Of a stretch of DNA of 7,473 nt, positions 1 through 6,357 are shown one piece after another. The position numbers and the translations under genes were made by a program. This DNA is from CAZZCS01 sp964652645 (GTDB taxonomy: Bacteria; Cloacimonadota; Cloacimonadia; Cloacimonadales; Cloacimonadaceae): positions 1-7,473 of the forward strand of contig CAZZCS010000107.1 in NCBI GenBank assembly GCA_964652645.1, in the 5' to 3' direction. How positions within the stretch are numbered: the stretch's first letter is position 1; every line of letters starts with the position of its first letter. Below the pieces are notes generated by a model. It was not told the DNA's origin, searched no databases, and saw only the letters and a list, made by a program, of their open reading frames with translations.

Positions 1-553
1 CATCGTTGGCATGTCCAACGCCGTCAATTTCACCGATGGGCTGGACGGCCTGGCAGCCGGAACTCTGGCAATTGCTTCTCTGGGTCTGGGAGTGATGTCC
101 TATCTTAAGGGAAACTTCATCGCAGCTGAATACTTGAACCTGGAATATATCTATAGTGCGGGTGAGCTCACTGTTTTTATCTCAGCTCTCATGGGAACCC
201 TGATTGGTTTTTTGTGGTTTAACTCTTACCCAGCACAGGTTTTCATGGGCGATACTGGATCACTCACATTAGGTGGTCTGCTTGCTGTGATTTCCATCAT
301 CCTGAAAGAGCAGATCTTCTTTATGATTATTGGGTCTATCTTTGTCGTGGAAGCAGTCTCTGTTATTACTCAGAGATCATGGTTCAAATGGACAAAACGT
401 AAGTACGGTACGGGCAGAAGGGTTTTCCTCTGTGCCCCGATCCATCATCATTATGAGCTAAAGGGACTTCATGAAGTCAAGATCGTGATCCGCTTTTGGA
501 TTATCGCCATCATGCTGGTCGCAATCGGACTGAGTACAATTAAACTTCGATAA
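1..553 (+). CDS. mraY: Phospho-N-acetylmuramoyl-pentapeptide-transferase MraY, 3' part (5' end outside window)
   Basis: MraY is an integral membrane enzyme that transfers phospho-MurNAc-pentapeptide from the UDP precursor to undecaprenyl phosphate, making lipid I. The reading frame is already open at base 2, so the ATG at 11 is an internal Met and the true start lies upstream. About 183 residues are visible of a usual 320-360. The fragment opens with the family signature NAVNFTDGLDGLA (visible residues 6-18). MGDTGS carries the conserved catalytic-site Asp at visible residue 84, and APIHHHYELKG holds the three-His motif at 148-150. The C-terminus (RFWIIAIMLVAIGLSTIKLR) closely resembles the E. 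coli end. Several hydrophobic segments fit the later transmembrane helices. The N-terminal Asp-Asp motif is outside the window. The stop at 551-553 is followed 9 nt later by murD. Confidence 0.97.
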   Translation, partial: IVGMSNAVNFTDGLDGLAAGTLAIASLGLGVMSYLKGNFIAAEYLNLEYIYSAGELTVFISALMGTLIGFLWFNSYPAQVFMGDTGSLTLGGLLAVISIILKEQIFFMIIGSIFVVEAVSVITQRSWFKWTKRKYGTGRRVFLCAPIHHHYELKGLHEVKIVIRFWIIAIMLVAIGLSTIKLR

Positions 554-556
554 GGA
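552..556 (+). promoter_or_regulatory. Ribosome binding site deciding the murD start
   Basis: AAGGA overlaps the last two bases of the mraY stop codon. It lies 6 nt before the ATG at 563 but only 3 nt before an in-frame GTG at 560. The spacing favours ATG 563. The overlap with the upstream stop suggests that ribosomes finishing mraY reinitiate on murD. Confidence 0.6.
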
Positions 557-562
557 AAAGTG

Positions 563-1918
563 ATGTTCGACAGAAGCAAAAAATACGGTATTCTCGGGAT
601 GGCACGCAGCGGTATTGCTGCTGCATTCAAAATCAAAGAACTGGGCGGAAAAGCTTTCATCAGTGATTCCCAGCCCATGGAAGCCATCAATGGAGCCGAA
701 GAGCTGCTGGCCAATTTCGAGTGTGAATTCGGCGGACACACAGAGCGTCTGCTTGAGTGCGACGAGTGGATCGTAAGCCCCGGTATCCCGCTCAATATTC
801 CGATCATCACCGAAGGAATCAAGATCGGGATCCCAATGATCAGCGAGATTGAGTTCGGCTATCGCATCAAGGCTACAGACAGCAGAATCATTGCTGTAAC
901 AGGTTCCAACGGAAAAAGCACTACTGCCAGCTTCATCTACCATATCTTGAAAAACATGGGGTTCAATACCATCCTGGCCGGAAACATCGGTGATGCCTTC
1001 TGCGGCTATCCAATTCATAAACCAGGGTTGGACTTTATCGTACTGGAGATAAGCAGCTTTCAGCTTGATCTAATTAAAAGCTTCAAGCCTGATGTGGCAG
1101 TTCTATTAAACATAACACCAGACCATCTTTATAGATACCAATCGTTCGAGCACTATGCCAGCTCAAAGATTCAGATGTTTTCCAATCAAAGCGAACAAGA
1201 CTACGCAATCCTGAACTTCGATGATCCCCAAATCCGAATGAGGGAGCAGCGGATTCACTCCAAGAAGTTATATTTTACAAACTCACATCAAGACCAGGCA
1301 CCTGATGCTTTTGCCAACGAGTCTTTCCTGCACTTTGATAATGAAGAAAAGCTCTCCATCTACGAGCTCAGTATCAAAGGCCCTCATAACCTCCATAATG
1401 CCATGGCGTCTATACTGGCAGCCAATGCCTTGATACAAGACATGCCCGCAGTGCTAAAGGCCACACATGGTTTTAAACCCCTCAAACACAGGCTGGAATT
1501 TGTACGCACCATCAATGGAGTATCTTTCTACAACGATTCTAAAGCCACAAATATGGATTCCGTGCATTACGCCCTACTCTCATTTGACAGACCGATTCGG
1601 ATAATTATGGGTGGCTCGGACAAGGGTGAAGATTACAACATAGTGGCACCTCTGCTAAAGGAGAAGGCTCTGATGACTTACATCACTGGTGCAACTTCGG
1701 ATAAGATGCGTCAAGCCTGGTTGGGAAAGCTCCCCTTGATCTGCATTGATGATTTTGAAGAGACTATCAGAAGGGCGTTCGACAATTCCATGGCAGGCGA
1801 CGTAATCGTGTTATCCCCTGGTTGTGCTAGTTTTGACCGCTTCAGAAACTTTGAGCACAGAGGAAACAGGTTCATCGAAATAGTAAACCAGATAGCAGAA
1901 GAGAATGAGAAAAAATAA
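563..1918 (+). CDS. murD: UDP-N-acetylmuramoylalanine--D-glutamate ligase MurD
   Basis: This cytoplasmic ATP-dependent ligase adds D-glutamate to UDP-MurNAc-L-Ala. With the ATG at 563 it has 451 residues, the usual family length; a GTG at 560 would add one residue but sits too close to the ribosome binding site. The N-terminal UDP-binding domain has GILGMARSGIAAA (about 9-21) and SPGIP (72-76). The ATP P-loop is GSNGKST (114-120). EISSFQLD (about 162-169) and NITPDHL (183-189) follow, and the Lys of SSKIQMF (about 202) fits the carbamylated lysine position. The C-terminal domain shows KHRLEFV, NDSKATN, GGSDKGED and LSPGCASFDRF. After NITPDHL the protein reads YRY where the family usually has D-R-H/Y, a small departure. 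The 3' end overlaps ftsW by 14 nt. Confidence 0.97.
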   Translation: MFDRSKKYGILGMARSGIAAAFKIKELGGKAFISDSQPMEAINGAEELLANFECEFGGHTERLLECDEWIVSPGIPLNIPIITEGIKIGIPMISEIEFGYRIKATDSRIIAVTGSNGKSTTASFIYHILKNMGFNTILAGNIGDAFCGYPIHKPGLDFIVLEISSFQLDLIKSFKPDVAVLLNITPDHLYRYQSFEHYASSKIQMFSNQSEQDYAILNFDDPQIRMREQRIHSKKLYFTNSHQDQAPDAFANESFLHFDNEEKLSIYELSIKGPHNLHNAMASILAANALIQDMPAVLKATHGFKPLKHRLEFVRTINGVSFYNDSKATNMDSVHYALLSFDRPIRIIMGGSDKGEDYNIVAPLLKEKALMTYITGATSDKMRQAWLGKLPLICIDDFEETIRRAFDNSMAGDVIVLSPGCASFDRFRNFEHRGNRFIEIVNQIAEENEKK

Positions 1919-3044
1919 GCGCCAAAGCTATGTTACTAGTTACGATAAGGTAGTATTCTTTACCTACCTGGCTCTGTCTTTGGCAGGCTTGCTCATGATG
2001 CTGGATATCTGCTCCGTCTATAGTTCGATGGCTTACTTCTACAAGCATGGCGTATACTTTGCTATATCACTGGTTGTAGTATTGTTTATCCTCTATTACT
2101 TCGATCTTGAACGCCTCAAACCTTTGATTCCATTTCTCATGTATTTTACGCTGGGAGTACTAGTTTTTGTCTTGGTTCGGGGGACTACTGTAAAAGGCGC
2201 TACCAGACAGCTAAGCCTTGGGTTTATCAGTTTCCAGCCGAGTTTTATGGCGAGAATCGCCCTTGTCTTTTTGTTTGCCAAAACCATTGAAGAAAAGATT
2301 GATGAGCTGCGCGAATCCAAAATCGTTATGTTTGTGCAGCACTTTAAACTGATGCTGTTCTTGACACTGGTCACATTTGTCTTGATTATTATGCAAAGGC
2401 ATCTCAGTACTCTTATCATCGGAGGCCTTACTCTGATGGGAATGTTATTCTATGCTGGACTAAAAAAAAGGATTGTCATCCTGATAATACTATTGGGATT
2501 GGTCGCTGGCATCGCCATTCTGAAGATGGGAGCTGAGTACAGAAGCGGCCGCATAGACATCTACAAGAAATACTCGCTTTTCATCAGAGACAAAGATACC
2601 AAACTTGCACCCCATCAGGATTATCAAGTTCGCGAAAGTTTAACAGCTCTGAGCAGTGGTGGCATAATGGGTACTGGCCCAGCTCATGGCAGAGCGAAGC
2701 ACTTTTATCTGCCTGAGGCCAGAACAGACTACATTTTTACTATCATAGGTGAGGAGTTTGGCTTCCTGGGAGCGATGTTGATCTTTGGCTTGCATTGCCT
2801 CCTCTTCTTTAGAGCCTTCAAAATCGCCCATGAACAAGAAAACAACTATCTGAAATTCCTCTGCGCTGGCCTTGCTATGAACATATTCTTCAACGCCCTC
2901 GTAAACACCGGCGTCGCTATGTCCATCCTGCCATCTACGGGTAATACGCTACCCTTTATCAGCTATAGTGGTTCGGCACTTCTTACAGATTCTGCCTCTG
3001 TGGGCATCATACTAAACATTAGTGCCAAGAGAAAATTCGTATGA
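1905..3044 (+). CDS. ftsW: SEDS-family septal peptidoglycan polymerase FtsW
   Basis: FtsW is a polytopic membrane glycosyltransferase that polymerises lipid II at the division septum, normally with a class B PBP. The 379 residues contain about ten hydrophobic segments, the usual SEDS topology. The stretch at about 263-290 (RAKHFYLPEARTDYIFTIIGEEFGFLGA) is the family's extracellular-loop signature and keeps the putative catalytic Asp (D275). The end of the protein carries LPSTGNTLPFISYSGSALL (342-360), matching the LP-T-G-LPFISYGGSS signature with changes. Other signatures also differ: GATRQLSLG lacks the usual Trp, QPSFMAR (111-117) replaces QPxExxK, and QRHLST (164-169) replaces QPDLGT. The start at 1905 lies inside the end of murD, and only a weak purine run precedes it, which points to translational coupling. 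Its place between murD and murG favours FtsW over RodA, a paralogue usually encoded elsewhere. Confidence 0.93.
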   Translation: MRKNKRQSYVTSYDKVVFFTYLALSLAGLLMMLDICSVYSSMAYFYKHGVYFAISLVVVLFILYYFDLERLKPLIPFLMYFTLGVLVFVLVRGTTVKGATRQLSLGFISFQPSFMARIALVFLFAKTIEEKIDELRESKIVMFVQHFKLMLFLTLVTFVLIIMQRHLSTLIIGGLTLMGMLFYAGLKKRIVILIILLGLVAGIAILKMGAEYRSGRIDIYKKYSLFIRDKDTKLAPHQDYQVRESLTALSSGGIMGTGPAHGRAKHFYLPEARTDYIFTIIGEEFGFLGAMLIFGLHCLLFFRAFKIAHEQENNYLKFLCAGLAMNIFFNALVNTGVAMSILPSTGNTLPFISYSGSALLTDSASVGIILNISAKRKFV

Positions 3045-4117
3045 AGATAGTATTTGGTGCTGGCGGAACGGGTGGGCATATTATACCTGCACTTGCTGTA
3101 GCGCAGTATCTCGTAAGCATGGGAGCCACATGCTCCTTTATCGGAAATCGCAATAGCATGGAAGAAAGATTATGCTCCGAAGCTGGCTACCCTTTCAATT
3201 CCATCCAAGTCCAAAAACTGTATAGAAAGCTCACTATCCAGCACATCTTGTTCCCGTATTATCTTCTAAAAAGTATCCACAGAGCATGTCACCATCTACG
3301 GAACCAAAAGGCCGATGCCGTATTCTGCACAGGCGGCTTTGTCTCGGGGCCGGTTGCCATTGCTGCCATCATCCTCCGGATTCCACTCTTCTTTCATGAA
3401 AGCAACAGCTATCCTGGGATTGTGATTCGCTTTCTTGCAAGATATAGCAAGCAGACTTTCACGTCTTTTGTGGCAACTGGACGCTACCTCAAGACTGCAC
3501 CAACACATCTTACGGGAGTACCAATCAAGCCCCGAATAGAGAAATCTGCAGACTTTAGACCTCAGGATTTTTGCCTGAGCGGTGACAAGCCAATACTTCT
3601 AGTCGTGGGCGGCAGTCAAGGTTCCCTCGCTCTGAACAAGGCAGTGGATGCAGCGCTACCAAAGCTCGCCGAGAAAGGCTTCGAGCTGATTTGGCAAACA
3701 GGTACAGGTTCATACACGGAGTATAAAGCCAGGTACGAAAAGATGGCTGGAGTGTATATTTTTGATTTTTCTAATGATCTTCCGCTTTTCTACACACACT
3801 CAACGATCGCTCTCACCCGAGCTGGAGCCATGACCATTGCAGAGCTTGAAGCCTCAAGGCTTCCTGCGATTCTGGTTCCCTTACCAACATCGGCAGAGAA
3901 CCACCAGCTCTTGAACGCACGAGCCCAGCAAAGCAAAGGATGCGCCCTTCTCTTAGAACAAAAGGACTTGAACGCTCAGACTCTCGTTCAGAGCCTGGAA
4001 ACACTCTATTCTCAGCTCGAAAGTTATAAATCCAAGCTGAATGAACAGCCTGCAAACAACGCAGCAGAAACAATCGCGACTGTAATTATCGAATCACTAA
4101 AGGCAAGGAGCAAGTAA
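3041..4117 (+). CDS. murG: UDP-GlcNAc:lipid I N-acetylglucosaminyltransferase MurG
   Basis: MurG is a GT-B fold, GT28-family enzyme on the inner face of the membrane that adds GlcNAc to lipid I to form lipid II. The 358 residues match the family length (E. coli about 355). The N-terminal acceptor domain begins with the Gly-rich loop GAGGTGGHIIPALAVA (6-21). FCTGGFVSGPV (95-105) and HESNSYPG (119-126, usually HEQN) follow. The C-terminal donor domain has VVGGSQGSLALN (188-199), then RAGAMTIAELEASRLPAILVP (260-280) with Glu268 at the expected ribose-binding position, and the Q-x-x-N-A motif at 289-293. At the conserved NPVR site the protein reads VPIK (160-163), so the usual Arg is Lys. The start overlaps the ftsW stop as ATGA (3041-3044) with only a weak Shine-Dalgarno, so coupling to ftsW is likely. 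Confidence 0.97.
   Translation: MKIVFGAGGTGGHIIPALAVAQYLVSMGATCSFIGNRNSMEERLCSEAGYPFNSIQVQKLYRKLTIQHILFPYYLLKSIHRACHHLRNQKADAVFCTGGFVSGPVAIAAIILRIPLFFHESNSYPGIVIRFLARYSKQTFTSFVATGRYLKTAPTHLTGVPIKPRIEKSADFRPQDFCLSGDKPILLVVGGSQGSLALNKAVDAALPKLAEKGFELIWQTGTGSYTEYKARYEKMAGVYIFDFSNDLPLFYTHSTIALTRAGAMTIAELEASRLPAILVPLPTSAENHQLLNARAQQSKGCALLLEQKDLNAQTLVQSLETLYSQLESYKSKLNEQPANNAAETIATVIIESLKARSK
4105..4110 (+). promoter_or_regulatory. Strong Shine-Dalgarno for murC
   Basis: AAGGAG lies inside the last codons of murG, 6 nt before the murC ATG at 4117. It is the best match to the anti-Shine-Dalgarno consensus at any gene start in the window. It may allow independent initiation of murC as well as coupling through the TAATG junction (4115-4119). 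Confidence 0.7.
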
Positions 4118-5535
4118 TGTTAGGAAGAACGAAAAAGATACATTTTGTGGGAATCGGCGGCATTGGCATGTCCGGTATTGCTGAGTTTTTACTCAATCAG
4201 GGCTTGGAAATCACCGGCTCCGACATGAAGAAGAGTGATCTCACAAATCATTTGGAGTCCAGAGGTATTAAGATCGTTGAGGGACACGATCCGAACATGG
4301 TGCGAGACGTGGATGTAGTCGTAAAATCCTCTGCCGTGAAAGACGATAATCCAGAAGTTCAAGCTGCCAGAGACCTAAAAATTCCTGTGATCAGAAGAGC
4401 TGAGATGCTGGCTGAGATTACTCGAATGAGCTTTAGCATAGGCATATCCGGCACACACGGCAAGACTACTACTACCTCCATGGCTGGGATGATCCTGGAA
4501 GCAGCCAATCTGGATCCCACAATTATCGTGGGAGGAAAAGTGAAGAACTTCGGCTCAAACAACGTAATGGGAAGTGGCAAATACATCATTGTGGAAGCTG
4601 ATGAATACGATCACTCCTTCTTAAGTCTTACTCCCATTATTGCTGGCATTACAAATATCGATACTGATCATCTTGATTGCTATAGAAACCTGGATGATAT
4701 TAAAACCGCCTTTATCGAATATGCAAACAAAGTTCCCTTCTTCGGAAGCGTGATCGCTTGCCTGGATGACCCAGGTGTGCAATCCATCCTTCCCAAGATT
4801 AACAAAAAGATCGTGACATACGGCTTTTCCAGACAGGCCGACATCCAGGCAACAAACATAGTAATGAAAGATTTTAAAGCCTCTTACGATGTCTTGTACA
4901 AGGGCTACAAACTGGGTCGAATCGCCATGAACGTAACAGGCAGACACAATATTCAAAATTCTCTTTTGGCCGTCGGTATGGGGTTGGAACTGGACATTGC
5001 TTTCGAATCAATTCAAGCTGGACTGGCCGAGTATGGTGGAGTTTACCGTAGATTTGAACACAAAGGAGATGCAAGTGGTATCACTCTCTACGATGATTAT
5101 GCACATCACCCTACTGAGATACTAGCAACTCTGGATGGGTTTAGAGAGAGCACAAATCGCAGGATCGTTGTTCTCTTCCAACCACATCTGTATTCCAGAA
5201 CAAAAGATTTGCATCAAGAATTTGGCCGGGCCTTTTTTGCCTGCGACAAACTGATCCTGGCTCCAATCTATCCTGCCAGAGAAGCTCCTATCCCTGGAGT
5301 GGATTCCAAACTAATCGCCGATGCAGCTGTACAGAGCGGGCATCACAGTGTTCATCTGATCCAGGAAAACCTAAACATTCTCAAAGAAACCACTGCAATT
5401 CTGCAAGCAGGTGACATCCTGATCACCATGGGCGCAGGGAATATCTGGCGCTATGGTGAAGAAATCTTAGAAGAACTTCAGAAAAGTATTGACACAAACG
5501 CTAAACCTAAAATTGATAGTAAATTAGAGACTTAG
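4117..5535 (+). CDS. murC: UDP-N-acetylmuramate--L-alanine ligase MurC
   Basis: MurC is the cytoplasmic ATP-dependent ligase that joins L-alanine to UDP-MurNAc, the first step of stem peptide synthesis. The 472 residues fit the family length. The N-terminal Rossmann-like domain starts with HFVGIGGIGMSGIAEFL (9-25) and includes KSSAV (70-74). The ATP P-loop is GTHGKTTTTSM (112-122). EADEYDHSFL (160-169) and NIDTDHLD (180-187) follow. The Mur ligase C-terminal domain shows GRHNIQNSLLAV (275-286), RRFEHKG (311-317), YDDYAHHPTEI (325-335), FQPHLYSRTKDL (354-365) and GAGNIW (439-444). All expected motifs are present, so the enzyme should be active. The start is fixed by the strong ribosome binding site and the TAATG junction with murG. 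The last 15 or so residues form a short polar, Lys-rich tail of no clear function. Confidence 0.98.
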   Translation: MLGRTKKIHFVGIGGIGMSGIAEFLLNQGLEITGSDMKKSDLTNHLESRGIKIVEGHDPNMVRDVDVVVKSSAVKDDNPEVQAARDLKIPVIRRAEMLAEITRMSFSIGISGTHGKTTTTSMAGMILEAANLDPTIIVGGKVKNFGSNNVMGSGKYIIVEADEYDHSFLSLTPIIAGITNIDTDHLDCYRNLDDIKTAFIEYANKVPFFGSVIACLDDPGVQSILPKINKKIVTYGFSRQADIQATNIVMKDFKASYDVLYKGYKLGRIAMNVTGRHNIQNSLLAVGMGLELDIAFESIQAGLAEYGGVYRRFEHKGDASGITLYDDYAHHPTEILATLDGFRESTNRRIVVLFQPHLYSRTKDLHQEFGRAFFACDKLILAPIYPAREAPIPGVDSKLIADAAVQSGHHSVHLIQENLNILKETTAILQAGDILITMGAGNIWRYGEEILEELQKSIDTNAKPKIDSKLET

Positions 5536-5597
5536 GTTGCGTAGTGAGATTTTTCCAATCTGTTATGTAACTCATTATTAATTATGCAGGTAACGCA
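5536..5597 (+). promoter_or_regulatory. murC-ftsQ intergenic leader, possibly structured
   Basis: This is the only non-coding gap longer than 9 nt in the window and is clearly AT-rich. TTGCG (5537-5541) can pair with CGCAA (5594-5598), which includes the A of the ftsQ ATG. TAGTGAG (5542-5548) can pair with CTCATTA (5571-5577) with one G-U pair. Together they could form an interrupted hairpin reaching the start codon. The likely ribosome binding site is AGG at 5588-5590, 7 nt before the ATG. A perfect TTGACA occurs just upstream inside murC (5489-5494), but the best -10 match at 17 nt spacing (ATTGAT, 5512-5517) is poor. No U-tract follows a stem, so it does not look like a terminator. The regulatory role is inference. 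Confidence 0.3.
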
Positions 5598-6356
5598 ATG
5601 AATAAACCAAAACGAAAAAGACGTGGAAACAGCCGCTATGTGGTATTTTTTGTGATCGCTCTTGTGGTCACAATCACTGCAATAGTGGGCATTTATCACG
5701 CGCTATTGCATGTTTCCTGGTTTGACTTGCAAAAAATACAGGTTCGTAACAATCAGCACATTCCTACGGCTATGATCGAACCTGCTGCGTCCAAGTTTCT
5801 TGGAGATAACCTGCTTGCCATCCCCACAAGAGAGATTGCTACCGAAGTCTCGCAGATAGCGCGGGTAAAAAGCGTAAAAGTAAGAAGAAAGCTCTTGCAC
5901 ACCCTCGAGATATCGGTGGTAGAAAGAGATGGTTTCCTCTATGTAAAGAGTCTGGATGGTGATCTCTATCCCATGGATAGCGAAGGGGTTATCCTGGAAA
6001 ACCTCACAAGCTACTACAGCGAGGATCTACCAGTGCTAAACACATACCTCAGTGGAGATCAGTTCGTTTCTGGCCAGGTTTTGGATAAGCCCTACATCAA
6101 GAGGATTCTGAGTATGCACAAATCCATCACTGAAGAATTGCCAGATTTTGTGAGCCAGATCTCGGAATACTTCATGGTGGACGATACAGTATACATCATA
6201 GACGCTAGATATGGCACCAGATTTATACCCAGCGATGATGATCTGATCGGCCAATTGAAGCGCTACATTTTCGTACAAGATAACGGAAACGTTAATCGAA
6301 ACACCGTCATAGACCTGCGTTTTAAAAACCAGGTCGTTGTAAAGGCAGGAAACTAG
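5598..6356 (+). CDS. ftsQ: Cell division protein FtsQ/DivIB
   Basis: FtsQ is a bitopic inner-membrane protein that links early and late divisome proteins, usually through FtsB and FtsL. The 252 residues show the standard layout. A short basic cytoplasmic tail (KPKRKRRG, 3-10) is followed by a single hydrophobic helix (about 14-34). A POTRA domain spans about 42-110, starting FDLQKIQVRNN and ending KVRRKLLHTLEISVVER. A beta domain follows to about residue 249. The near-terminal IDLRFKNQVVVK (238-249) matches the family's IDLR-x-x-x-QVVVR ending, the best single identifier since FtsQ proteins are otherwise poorly conserved. Position between murC and ftsA supports the call. The AGG ribosome binding site is modest. 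The stop is separated from the ftsA start by one base. Confidence 0.93.
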   Translation: MNKPKRKRRGNSRYVVFFVIALVVTITAIVGIYHALLHVSWFDLQKIQVRNNQHIPTAMIEPAASKFLGDNLLAIPTREIATEVSQIARVKSVKVRRKLLHTLEISVVERDGFLYVKSLDGDLYPMDSEGVILENLTSYYSEDLPVLNTYLSGDQFVSGQVLDKPYIKRILSMHKSITEELPDFVSQISEYFMVDDTVYIIDARYGTRFIPSDDDLIGQLKRYIFVQDNGNVNRNTVIDLRFKNQVVVKAGN

Positions 6357-6357
6357 G

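Noticed and set aside
560..562. GTG as the murD start
   Set aside because: It is only 3 nt from AAGGA, while the adjacent ATG at 563 has 6 nt spacing. It would add one residue only, so the choice barely matters.
458..1018. A long - strand open frame (186 codons) across the mraY end and murD start
   Set aside because: It lies wholly opposite two well-conserved genes, its translation resembles no family I know, and it has no visible start context. The same holds for the other antisense frames in the window, such as 2096-2419, 4621-4956 and 6036-6368.
2359..2364. TTGACA hexamer inside ftsW as a possible promoter
   Set aside because: It lies within a membrane-segment coding region with no convincing -10 partner and no gene start close downstream.
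5536..5597. Rho-independent terminator between murC and ftsQ
   Set aside because: The only stems are short and AU-rich, and no U-run follows them. The T-run at 5550-5554 lies in the putative loop.
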